A DNA stretch of 64,000 nt from Rouxiella sp. WC2420 (GTDB taxonomy: Bacteria; Pseudomonadota; Gammaproteobacteria; Enterobacterales; Enterobacteriaceae): positions 930,001 through 994,000 of the forward strand of contig NZ_CP165628.1 in NCBI RefSeq assembly GCF_041200025.1. The letters run 5' to 3'. Of the stretch, positions 18,383 through 26,215 are shown in pieces. Numbering within the stretch: position 1 is the stretch's first letter; each line of letters begins with the position of its first letter. The translations under genes and the position numbers were made by a program. Below the pieces are notes generated by a model, which ran no database searches, had not been told where the DNA came from, and was given only the letters and a program-made list of their open reading frames with translations.

Positions 18383-18409
18383 CGCACTAACTAGCACTTT
18401 CTGCTAGCT

Positions 18410-18458
18410 AAAAAGTCTTTTCACGTTAATGCATTGCATTGTGAGGAGACTTTTTTTT
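18410..18458 (+). terminator. Rho-independent terminator after ptsP
   Basis: AAAAGTCTTTTCAC pairs with GTGAGGAGACTTTT across a 16-base loop and runs into eight Ts. A smaller CTAGCA/TGCTAG hairpin precedes it. Confidence 0.8.
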
Positions 18459-18478
18459 ACAGATCTTTTCCCGCTCCG

Positions 18479-18506
18479 TTGGAACAGACAACTGTTCTCT
18501 TATGCT
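18479..18506 (+). promoter_or_regulatory. Possible sigma-70 promoter of lgt-thyA
   Basis: TTGGAA and TATGCT are separated by 16 bases in the 317-base ptsP-lgt gap. The remaining sequence up to lgt is non-coding and shows nothing else I can support. The leader would be nearly 200 bases long. Confidence 0.35.
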
Positions 18507-18699
18507 ATGCTTTGCACCCTCTGGCCTTGAGTCGTTCATATTGTTACCTGTCGTGATTGAAGCTGTAGTTATGTTGGCATGCTAATTCGCCGCCGAGCTG
18601 CACCCATGGCAACTCCCTCTCGGGAAGCTAATTACTGCTGGTATGATAATGATCGAGTTAAACTTTTGGCCCACAACAACTTATAATTTGTGGTGATGG

Positions 18700-19569
18700 A
18701 TGAGTAACAGCTATCTGGCGTTTCCCAAGTTTGATCCGGTCATTTTTTCGTTAGGGCCGATTTCACTTCACTGGTACGGCTTGATGTATCTGGTTGGTTT
18801 TGTTTTTGCCATGTGGCTGGCCGTCCGTCGTGCTAACAAACCCGGCAGCGGATGGAAAAAGGAAGAAGTCGAAAACCTGCTTTATGCGGGCTTCCTGGGT
18901 GTCTTTGTCGGTGGCCGAGTAGGCTATGTGCTGTTCTACAACCTGCCGTTGTTTATTGATAATCCACTATATCTGTTCAAAGTCTGGGATGGCGGCATGT
19001 CATTCCACGGCGGTTTGATTGGCGTAATTCTGGTGATGCTGTGGTTTGCACGCCGCACCAAACGCACTTTCTTCCAGGTTTCTGATTTTATTGCGCCTTT
19101 AATTCCATTTGGTCTGGGTGCTGGTCGTTTAGGTAACTTTATTAATGGCGAACTTTGGGGCCGAGTTACCACCGATGTGCCTTGGGCGATGCTGTTCCCA
19201 GGTTCTCACGATGAGGACGTGGCTATCGCGGCTGCAGATCCTAAATGGCAACCGCTGTTAAACCAATATGGCGTTCTGCCACGTCACCCTTCGCAAATTT
19301 ATGAACTGTTGCTTGAAGGTGTGGTGCTGTTTATCATTCTTAACTTGTTTATCCGTAAACCGCGCCCGATGGGCAGCGTTTCTGGCCTGTTCCTGATCTT
19401 CTACGGTGCCTTCCGTATTATTGTGGAACACTTCCGCCAGCCAGACGCCCAGCTCGGTTTATTCGACGGTATCATCAGTATGGGGCAAATTCTCTCCATC
19501 CCAATGATCGTCTTTGGTATCATTATGTTCGTCTGGGCCTACCGTCGCCCGCAGAAACAATTGTCTTGA
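18700..19569 (+). CDS. lgt: Prolipoprotein diacylglyceryl transferase Lgt
   Basis: A 289-residue inner-membrane enzyme with seven hydrophobic segments. It transfers diacylglycerol from phosphatidylglycerol to the lipobox cysteine of prolipoproteins, the first step for YgdR, YgdI and MltA encoded in this window. Key residues sit at the E. coli positions: His103 in F-H-G-G-L, Arg143 and Asn146 in [10 protein letters not shown]. thyA follows after 6 bp, the conserved enterobacterial pair. Confidence 0.97.
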   Translation: MSNSYLAFPKFDPVIFSLGPISLHWYGLMYLVGFVFAMWLAVRRANKPGSGWKKEEVENLLYAGFLGVFVGGRVGYVLFYNLPLFIDNPLYLFKVWDGGMSFHGGLIGVILVMLWFARRTKRTFFQVSDFIAPLIPFGLGAGRLGNFINGELWGRVTTDVPWAMLFPGSHDEDVAIAAADPKWQPLLNQYGVLPRHPSQIYELLLEGVVLFIILNLFIRKPRPMGSVSGLFLIFYGAFRIIVEHFRQPDAQLGLFDGIISMGQILSIPMIVFGIIMFVWAYRRPQKQLS

Positions 19570-19575
19570 GGTAAT

Positions 19576-20370
19576 ATGAAACAGTATCTGGAATTAATGC
19601 AGCGAGTGCTTGATGAAGGCACGCCAAAAGCCGATCGTACAGGAACAGGTACTTTGTCGATTTTCGGTCATCAGATGCGTTTCAATCTGCAAGAAGGTTT
19701 TCCGCTGGTCACTACCAAGCGATGTCACCTGCGTTCAATCATTCATGAACTCCTATGGTTCCTGAAGGGTGAAACCAACATTGCTTATCTGCGTGACAAC
19801 AATGTCACTATCTGGGACGAGTGGGCCGATGAAAATGGCTCCCTTGGCCCGGTTTACGGCAAGCAATGGCGTGCCTGGGGCGCACCTGACGGCAAGCAGA
19901 TAGACCAGCTTGCCAATGTGGTTAACCAACTGAAGCATGATCCCAATTCCAGACGTATTATTGTTTCTGCCTGGAATGTAGGCGAGCTCGATCAAATGGC
20001 TTTGGCGCCTTGCCATGCGTTCTTCCAGTTTTACGTTGCAGATGGAAAACTGTCTTGCCAGCTCTATCAGCGTTCATGCGACGTGTTCCTCGGCTTGCCG
20101 TTTAATATCGCCAGCTACGCGCTGTTAGTGCACATGATGGCGCAGCAATGCGACCTTGAAGTCGGTGATTTTGTCTGGACCGGTGGTGATACCCACCTTT
20201 ACAGCAATCACATGGAACAGACGCATTTGCAACTGAGCCGTGAACCGCGTGCATTACCGAAATTAATCATCAAACGCAAGCCTGCCTCGCTGTTCGATTA
20301 TAATTTTGAAGACTTTGAAATCGAAGGTTATGACCCGCATCCGGCTATTAAAGCGCCTGTTGCAATCTAA
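19576..20370 (+). CDS. thyA: Thymidylate synthase ThyA
   Basis: 264 residues, exactly the E. coli length. It methylates dUMP to dTMP with methylene-tetrahydrofolate. The catalytic Cys146 lies in A-L-A-P-C-H-A-F-F, and the phosphate-binding Q-R-S-C-D-V-F-L-G and H-L-Y-S-N-H motifs are intact. It overlaps no neighbour and shares the lgt transcript. Confidence 0.98.
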   Translation: MKQYLELMQRVLDEGTPKADRTGTGTLSIFGHQMRFNLQEGFPLVTTKRCHLRSIIHELLWFLKGETNIAYLRDNNVTIWDEWADENGSLGPVYGKQWRAWGAPDGKQIDQLANVVNQLKHDPNSRRIIVSAWNVGELDQMALAPCHAFFQFYVADGKLSCQLYQRSCDVFLGLPFNIASYALLVHMMAQQCDLEVGDFVWTGGDTHLYSNHMEQTHLQLSREPRALPKLIIKRKPASLFDYNFEDFEIEGYDPHPAIKAPVAI

Positions 20371-20382
20371 ACTTTCTTTAAC

Positions 20383-20402
20383 GCCCGGCTATCCTGCCGG
20401 GC
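20383..20402 (+). terminator. Hairpin terminator after thyA
   Basis: GCCCGGC and GCCGGGC form a 7-bp GC stem around TATCCT, followed by a pyrimidine-rich tail (AGTTTCTCTTCCT) rather than a clean T-run. Confidence 0.65.
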
Positions 20403-20612
20403 AGTTTCTCTTCCTGGCCCCATATTCCTCTCCCTCTTTTTTACTCCTGTTATGTGATTTTCCAATTACTTTGTGATGCCAATGTCAGAGTTTGGAATAG
20501 AGATTCCTGTTTGATTGTCACCTCTTGCAATCTCTAACGTTTTTTTGCGAGATGTCCTGGAAACCCCATTTTCCCTGCTTTTCATCACCTTTTCTCCCCG
20601 TAAACTTGCCAC

Positions 20613-21104
20613 ATGAAAAATCACACATCGGCAAAAGAGCGCGGAATGACCCTGATAGAAATCATGCTGGTGCTTGGCCTTATAGCGATGCTAAGCATTG
20701 GGTCGTTGCAAGGCTGGCGAGAACATCAGCAACGAGCCCGGCTTGAGCAACAGGCACAGATGCTGCGGATTTATCTGAGCGGATTACAGGCTCAGTCCTA
20801 CCAATACAATCTAAGTCATTTGCTATGGACGATCGTCGGCAAGTCTGGTTGCGTAGGTAGCGGCATTAAACCTGCGGATTGTGCCTCGGCTGGCGACAGC
20901 CTCTTTAAGCCAACGGCACCTGATATAACAGTGGGTGTTTATTCTGAAAAAACTATGGGGTTTTACGGCTTGCGAAATATGGCTCAGGCCGGTCATATCA
21001 CATTAACAAATGCCGCAGGTACGATAAGAGTCATACTCTCGGCCCGTGGCAGGATCCGTTTGTGCAGTGAAGGAAAATCGATCGCAGGGATGGCCGTATG
21101 TTGA
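20613..21104 (+). CDS. ppdA: Prepilin peptidase-dependent protein PpdA (minor pseudopilin-like)
   Basis: 163 residues with a type III (prepilin) leader: a short basic N-terminus, then G-M-T-L-I-E-I-M-L-V-L-G-L cut after the Gly by prepilin peptidase, followed by a hydrophobic helix and a globular domain with C-V-G-S-G and C-A-S-A cysteines. It resembles minor pseudopilins of type II secretion or type IV pili; the role in this locus is not established. It is first of four such genes upstream of recC, the same order as E. coli. Confidence 0.9.
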   Translation: MKNHTSAKERGMTLIEIMLVLGLIAMLSIGSLQGWREHQQRARLEQQAQMLRIYLSGLQAQSYQYNLSHLLWTIVGKSGCVGSGIKPADCASAGDSLFKPTAPDITVGVYSEKTMGFYGLRNMAQAGHITLTNAAGTIRVILSARGRIRLCSEGKSIAGMAVC

Positions 21105-21667
21105 ATGCTAAAGGCTTTACTCTACCTGAGACGATGCTTGCGATGGGGATTGGCAGCATGTTGATTTTGGGGGCGATGCAGTTTTTGCCGATGCTCAGGC
21201 AGCGAACACAGCAACTGAGTCAACATTACCAGCTAGATCAGCTGTTGCGGCAAACGGCACGCACACTGCAAAAGGATTTTAGAAGAGCAGGATTTTGCGC
21301 GGGAACCTGCAGTGGCAAGCCGTTGGTCATCGGCCAGGCGAGTGGTGAAGTAAAAAACTCATGCATTATTGTAGCCTACGATCTCAATCGTAATGGACGA
21401 TGGGAACCTATTGGGAATGCAGAGTCAGAGTATTTTGGTTACCGATTACGTGACGGCATGATCGAAAGTCAGCGCGGGGTGGCTAACTGCAATGGCTCTG
21501 GTTGGGAGCGCATGCTTGACCCCGGCGAGGTGAAATTCAGTCAGTTTGAGTTGTCGCTTATCCGCGCAGCCAGCGGTAGCGCATTGCTAACCATGGAAAT
21601 AAAAGCAAACTGGAAGAAAACGCCAAAAGTGAGTAGTTGGCTGAATACAGTGGTGAAAATCCAATGA
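21098..21667 (+). CDS. ppdB: Prepilin peptidase-dependent protein PpdB
   Basis: 189 residues, beginning M-L-N-A-K-G-F-T-L-P-E-T-M-L-A, a prepilin cleavage site plus hydrophobic stem. The start overlaps the ppdA stop by 7 bases, indicating coupling. The region around G-F-C-A-G-T-C-S-G contains a close cysteine pair. Position and size match E. coli PpdB. An N-terminal leader this short is normal for pseudopilins. Confidence 0.9.
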   Translation: MLNAKGFTLPETMLAMGIGSMLILGAMQFLPMLRQRTQQLSQHYQLDQLLRQTARTLQKDFRRAGFCAGTCSGKPLVIGQASGEVKNSCIIVAYDLNRNGRWEPIGNAESEYFGYRLRDGMIESQRGVANCNGSGWERMLDPGEVKFSQFELSLIRAASGSALLTMEIKANWKKTPKVSSWLNTVVKIQ

Positions 21668-22164
21668 GTCAGCAGATTAATGGGTCTAATTTTCGTCAGC
21701 GCGGCAGTGCGCTAATCGTGACTATCATGATGATGATGACATTGGGGCTGTTGGGCCTGAATACAGTCAATCAACATCTGAATGCGGCATTGGCATTGAC
21801 CCGTAGTGAGAAAACTTACTTTCAATCCTGGGAGCTTGCAGTTTCTTCGCTCAATTGGGGCTTGGCACAAAGCGGGAGTTATCAGCATGCCGAGCAATGG
21901 CAGTGCGTCGAGTCTTCGCAACTTAAGCAACCATCAAGGGCGGGAACTCAGGCTTCATCAACTTTGGTTTCAGGTACCACATTGCGCAGCTGCGTTAGGC
22001 CCTCGGCAACGGAAGGGCAATATGTATTAAGAGGGGAAGGGCGGTATCTGGCCGGGTTTTTACCGGTCTACCTTTATCAATTGGCGACCTTGAAAACGGC
22101 AGAAGCAGGAGCAAGTCGCTTTGAATCCATACAAAATGGCTGGCTTGATTTTTTGCCCATTTAA
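21664..22164 (+). CDS. ygdB: YgdB, prepilin-like protein
   Basis: 166 residues from the ATG that overlaps the ppdB stop (ATGA); a further upstream in-frame start inside ppdB is not needed. The N-terminus R-Q-R-G-S-A-L-I-V-T-I-M-M-M-M-T-L-G-L resembles PilX-type pseudopilins, with Gly-Ser rather than the usual Glu at +5. Function unknown; third gene of the ppd set. Confidence 0.85.
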   Translation: MSQQINGSNFRQRGSALIVTIMMMMTLGLLGLNTVNQHLNAALALTRSEKTYFQSWELAVSSLNWGLAQSGSYQHAEQWQCVESSQLKQPSRAGTQASSTLVSGTTLRSCVRPSATEGQYVLRGEGRYLAGFLPVYLYQLATLKTAEAGASRFESIQNGWLDFLPI

Positions 22165-22181
22165 AGACGAAACCCAGTGCT

Positions 22182-22538
22182 ATGAATAGATTAAGTGTCG
22201 AAAAGAATCAGACGGGATTAAGTCTGCCAGAAACGCTGATCGCTATGTTGCTGCTTTCAATCTCGGTTCTGGGATTACTGCATTATTATCAGTCATTAAG
22301 TCAGGGGTTTACTCGTCAGTGGCAGGTTAGGCAGGCATGGAGCGAGGCCCACGAACAGCTTGAGAGTTTTGCCATTACAGGCAAAGGCAAGGTCATTGAG
22401 AAAATTGGCTGGCGGGTGGATATAAGTCCGGTTCAGATGTCACCGGCATGTCAACAGGTGACTGCGACAGTCACGACGCCAATGCGCTATACCAGTCAGT
22501 TGAGTCGTTTGATTTGCAAACCAATTGACGACTTTTAG
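22182..22538 (+). CDS. ppdC: Prepilin peptidase-dependent protein PpdC
   Basis: 118 residues with the prepilin leader T-G-L-S-L-P-E-T-L-I-A-M-L-L-L and a short globular domain with two cysteines. It lies 17 bp after ygdB and about 157 bp before recC. It matches the size and position of E. coli PpdC. Role inferred only from the pseudopilin family. Confidence 0.88.
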   Translation: MNRLSVEKNQTGLSLPETLIAMLLLSISVLGLLHYYQSLSQGFTRQWQVRQAWSEAHEQLESFAITGKGKVIEKIGWRVDISPVQMSPACQQVTATVTTPMRYTSQLSRLICKPIDDF

Positions 22539-22695
22539 GGCAAAAAATCGATTTACTAAACAATAATGCCTCAGACTGCCCAGCTTCCTTTGCAATAACG
22601 TGGTCGGTCGGTAAAGTATGAAATATCCCGGTAACTTTTCTCTGAGTTGCAGCGGATCCACTTAACTGTTGCTTAAGGGCCTCAAGGAAACAGCT

Positions 22696-25600
22696 ATGTT
22701 TACGGTGTACCATTCCAATCAGCTAGACCTGCTAAAAATGCTGACGACCAGCCTTATCGAGGGGCGTCCCTTGGATAATCCTTTTGAGCAAGAGGTCATA
22801 CTGGTTCAAAGTCCCGGAATGGCTCAATGGCTACAGATGGAACTAGCTCAGTCATTTGGGATTGCCGCCAACATTGCTTTTCCTCTGCCTGCGACATTCA
22901 TCTGGGACATGTTTACCAAAGTTCTGCCTGGTATTCCCAAAGAAAGTGCCTTTAGTAAAGATGCGATGACCTGGAAGCTGATGTGGCTGCTGCCGGGCAA
23001 GCTTGAACAACCAGAATTTGCACCGTTGCAGCATTATCTGACTGACGATCGCGATAAGAGAAAGATCCACCAACTTGCGGCACGAGTTGCTGACCTCTTC
23101 GACCAATATCTGGTTTATCGCCCCGAATGGCTTAAAACCTGGCAGCAGGGCAGTCTGGTAGATGAAGAGTTAGATGCCTCTCAACAATGGCAGGCTCCGC
23201 TGTGGCGAGCGCTTTGCGAATACACTCAAGAGCTGGAGCAACCTGAATGGCACAGGGCAAATCTCTATGAGCGATTTATTCAAGCACTGAATAAAGCTGC
23301 TGTCTGCCCCGATGGATTGCCGAAGAGAGTTTTCATCTGCGGTATCTCTGCTCTGCCACCGGTTTATCTGCAAGCGCTGCAAGCTTTGGGGAAACACATT
23401 GATATTCATCTGATGTTTACCAACCCTTGCCAATATTATTGGGGCGATATTCAGAATTACGCTTTTTTGGCACGGCTGCAAAGTCGCAAGCGGCGACATT
23501 ATCTTGAGAAAAGTGAATCAGGGCTGTTCAGAGACCCTGCGCTGGCAGAGCAATTATTTAATGAAGACGGTGAGCAAAACCTTAGCAATCCACTGCTGGC
23601 ATCCTGGGGCAAATTGGGGCGGGATCACATGTACCTGCTGTCGCAAGTTGATGGCATTCAGGAAGTACATGCCTTTGTAGATGTCGGAAATGAAACGCTG
23701 TTACACGCCATTCAACAAGATATGCTCGATCTTGAGGACCAAGCGGTTATTGGCATGACTGCGGAAACACTCAACAGTAGCGAAACAAAGCGCATTTTGC
23801 AGGCATCCGACAATTCCGTGAGCGTGCATCTCTGTCATAGTCCTCAGAGAGAGGTTGAAGTTTTACACGACAACCTTCTGGCGATGATGGAGCATGACCC
23901 AGACCTTACGCCGCGTGATATCATTGTAATGGTGGCAGATATCGATGCGTACGCGCCTTACATTCAGGCGGTATTTGGTAATGCCCCTAAAGAGCGCTAT
24001 TTACCTTTTGCTATCTCTGACCGTAAAGCAAGCCAATCTCATCCGGCACTGCAAGCGTTTATCTCTTTGCTGGACTTGCCTTTGAGCCGTTTTACCTCCG
24101 AGCAGGTTTTAGCGTTGCTTGAAGTACCCGCATTAGCCACGCGTTTCTCGATTGATGAAGACGGCCTGCGGCTGTTACGCCAATGGGTAGGCGAGTCTGG
24201 TATTCGCTGGGGATTGGATGATGATAACGTTCGTGAATTGGCGCTACCTGCTACTGGCCAACATACCTGGCATTTTGGACTAACCCGCATGCTGCTGGGT
24301 TATGCCATGGATAGCCGCGCCGGGGATTGGCAAGGGGTACTGCCCTATGATGAGTCTACGGGGTTGGCTGCGGAGCTTGCCGGGCACCTGGCCGAGTTGC
24401 TGATGCAACTTAGCCAGTGGCGCATTCGCCTCTCGCAGGCGCGAAGCCTGACAGACTGGCTGCCTGTTTGTCATGAGCTATTGATGACCTTCTTTTCTCC
24501 TGAAGGCGAAACCGAAGTTGCATTGGCGCTAATTGAACAACAGTGGCAAAAAGTGCTGAATCAGGGGGTAGCTGCGCGTTATCCTGACGATGTGCCGATT
24601 TCGATTTTGCGTGATGAACTAGCATCTCGACTGGATCAAGAACGTATCAGTCAGCGTTTTTTGGCCGGTCCAATCAATTTTTGTACCCTGATGCCCATGC
24701 GCTCTATCCCATTCAAGGTGGTGTGCCTGTTGGGTATGAATGACGGGGTTTATCCAAGAACTTTGCCGCCCCTGGGGTTTGACCTGATGGCAAAGCAGGT
24801 TAAGCGGGGCGACAGAAGCCGCCGTGATGATGATAGATACCTGTTTCTGGAAGCGATCCTTTCGGCTCAGAATCAGCTTTATATCAGCTATATCAGCCGT
24901 TCAATCCAAGACAACAGCGTGCGCTATCCCTCGGTGTTAGTCAGTGAATTACTCGAGTATGTCGGGCAGAGTTATTGCCTGCAGGATGACCAAAAACTCA
25001 ATGCCGATGAGAGTGAGAGAAGAGTACGTGAGCATCTTGAACAGTTGCATTCAAGAACGCCATTTGATGCCGGTAACTTTGACATTGATGCTCAGGCACC
25101 AAGCTTCGCCAGTGAGTGGTTACCCGCAGCGGGAGGGTTAGGAACCCCGGCCAGTGACTTCAATCAACCACTAAGCGAATTAACCTTAACTGAGATTTCA
25201 CTGGATGGCCTGTTGCGTTTTTACCGGCATCCGGTGAAAGCTTTTTTCCAGATGCGTCTTAATGTCAGCTTTCTGATTGAAGAGACCGAGCTGTCTGATG
25301 AAGAGCCTTTTATTGTTGATAACCTCAATCGCTATCAGTTGAATACGCAGCTTCTGAATTCTCTGATCGAAGAGCAGGATCCCGCTATTTTGTTCAGTCA
25401 TACCAAAGCTTCTGGTGGATTGCCTTATGGTTCTTTTGGTGAGATTTTTTGGAACAAACAGTGTGAGGACATGGCAGAACTTGCAGCAATTGTGCGTGAA
25501 GAACGTGCCGATAGCAGCAGTATCGAGTTGGGGCTTACTTTGCAGGACTGCAAGATAACCGGTTGGATGCACCAGGTACAAGACGATGGCCTTTTACGTT

Positions 25601-26070
25601 GGCGTCCTGCCGCACTGCTTGCTCGTGATGGCCTTTTGTTGTGGATTGAGCACGTTATCTATTGTGCCAGTGGCGGTATGGGCGAAAGCCGTATTTTTGG
25701 CCGGACTGGTACTGCTTTTCGCTATGGCAATCTGAAACCTGAGGTTGCCAAACAGCATCTTCAACAGTTAATCGATGGCTACAAACAAGGTCTTTGCTCA
25801 CCGTTGAAATTATTAACTAAAAGCGGCTGGGCGTGGCTAAGTGTATGCTTTGACAAGACCAATGGGACCATAAATAGTGATCCTGAGATACAAAATAAAG
25901 GAATCAATAAGCTAGTGCAGGCTTGGCAAGGGGATAGCCGAGTACCGGGCGAAGGGGAGGACCCTTACGTTCAACGTGTGATGCGTCAGCTTGATTCAGA
26001 AAATATTCAGACAATAATCGCTGAGGCTCAACGCTTTCTTTTGCCAGTGGTACAACATAATCTGGCATAA
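22696..26070 (+). CDS. recC: RecBCD enzyme subunit RecC
   Basis: 1124 residues, about the E. coli size. RecC holds RecB and RecD together, splits the DNA strands and recognises Chi. Conserved blocks include V-Q-S-P-G-M-A-Q-W-L-Q near the start, V-C-H-S-P-Q-R-E-V-E-V-L-H-D (in the form L-C-H-S-P) near the middle and L-L-G-M-N-D-G-V-Y-P-R later. The frame opens 9 codons earlier, but the ATG used has AAGGA upstream and matches the family start (F-T-V-Y-H-S-N). ptrA, recB and recD follow on the same strand. Confidence 0.97.
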   Translation: MFTVYHSNQLDLLKMLTTSLIEGRPLDNPFEQEVILVQSPGMAQWLQMELAQSFGIAANIAFPLPATFIWDMFTKVLPGIPKESAFSKDAMTWKLMWLLPGKLEQPEFAPLQHYLTDDRDKRKIHQLAARVADLFDQYLVYRPEWLKTWQQGSLVDEELDASQQWQAPLWRALCEYTQELEQPEWHRANLYERFIQALNKAAVCPDGLPKRVFICGISALPPVYLQALQALGKHIDIHLMFTNPCQYYWGDIQNYAFLARLQSRKRRHYLEKSESGLFRDPALAEQLFNEDGEQNLSNPLLASWGKLGRDHMYLLSQVDGIQEVHAFVDVGNETLLHAIQQDMLDLEDQAVIGMTAETLNSSETKRILQASDNSVSVHLCHSPQREVEVLHDNLLAMMEHDPDLTPRDIIVMVADIDAYAPYIQAVFGNAPKERYLPFAISDRKASQSHPALQAFISLLDLPLSRFTSEQVLALLEVPALATRFSIDEDGLRLLRQWVGESGIRWGLDDDNVRELALPATGQHTWHFGLTRMLLGYAMDSRAGDWQGVLPYDESTGLAAELAGHLAELLMQLSQWRIRLSQARSLTDWLPVCHELLMTFFSPEGETEVALALIEQQWQKVLNQGVAARYPDDVPISILRDELASRLDQERISQRFLAGPINFCTLMPMRSIPFKVVCLLGMNDGVYPRTLPPLGFDLMAKQVKRGDRSRRDDDRYLFLEAILSAQNQLYISYISRSIQDNSVRYPSVLVSELLEYVGQSYCLQDDQKLNADESERRVREHLEQLHSRTPFDAGNFDIDAQAPSFASEWLPAAGGLGTPASDFNQPLSELTLTEISLDGLLRFYRHPVKAFFQMRLNVSFLIEETELSDEEPFIVDNLNRYQLNTQLLNSLIEEQDPAILFSHTKASGGLPYGSFGEIFWNKQCEDMAELAAIVREERADSSSIELGLTLQDCKITGWMHQVQDDGLLRWRPAALLARDGLLLWIEHVIYCASGGMGESRIFGRTGTAFRYGNLKPEVAKQHLQQLIDGYKQGLCSPLKLLTKSGWAWLSVCFDKTNGTINSDPEIQNKGINKLVQAWQGDSRVPGEGEDPYVQRVMRQLDSENIQTIIAEAQRFLLPVVQHNLA

Positions 26071-26215
26071 AGACCTGCAAAGTTTGAAAAGGGCAGAGAA
26101 ACCAAAACTATCTGCTACCCCTGAGGTCTTAATTATTAAGTACGCTTTTGGTTACGGGCTCGCACCATCCGACTCTTTAGCCTCTTTTTTATTTTTTATT
26201 CAAGGGAGACAGGTA

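Noticed and set aside
18530-18610. Possible ERIC remnant before lgt (TTGAAGCTGTAG followed by GTTGGC)
   Set aside because: Only the first 25 bases resemble an ERIC arm; the core is not recognisable.
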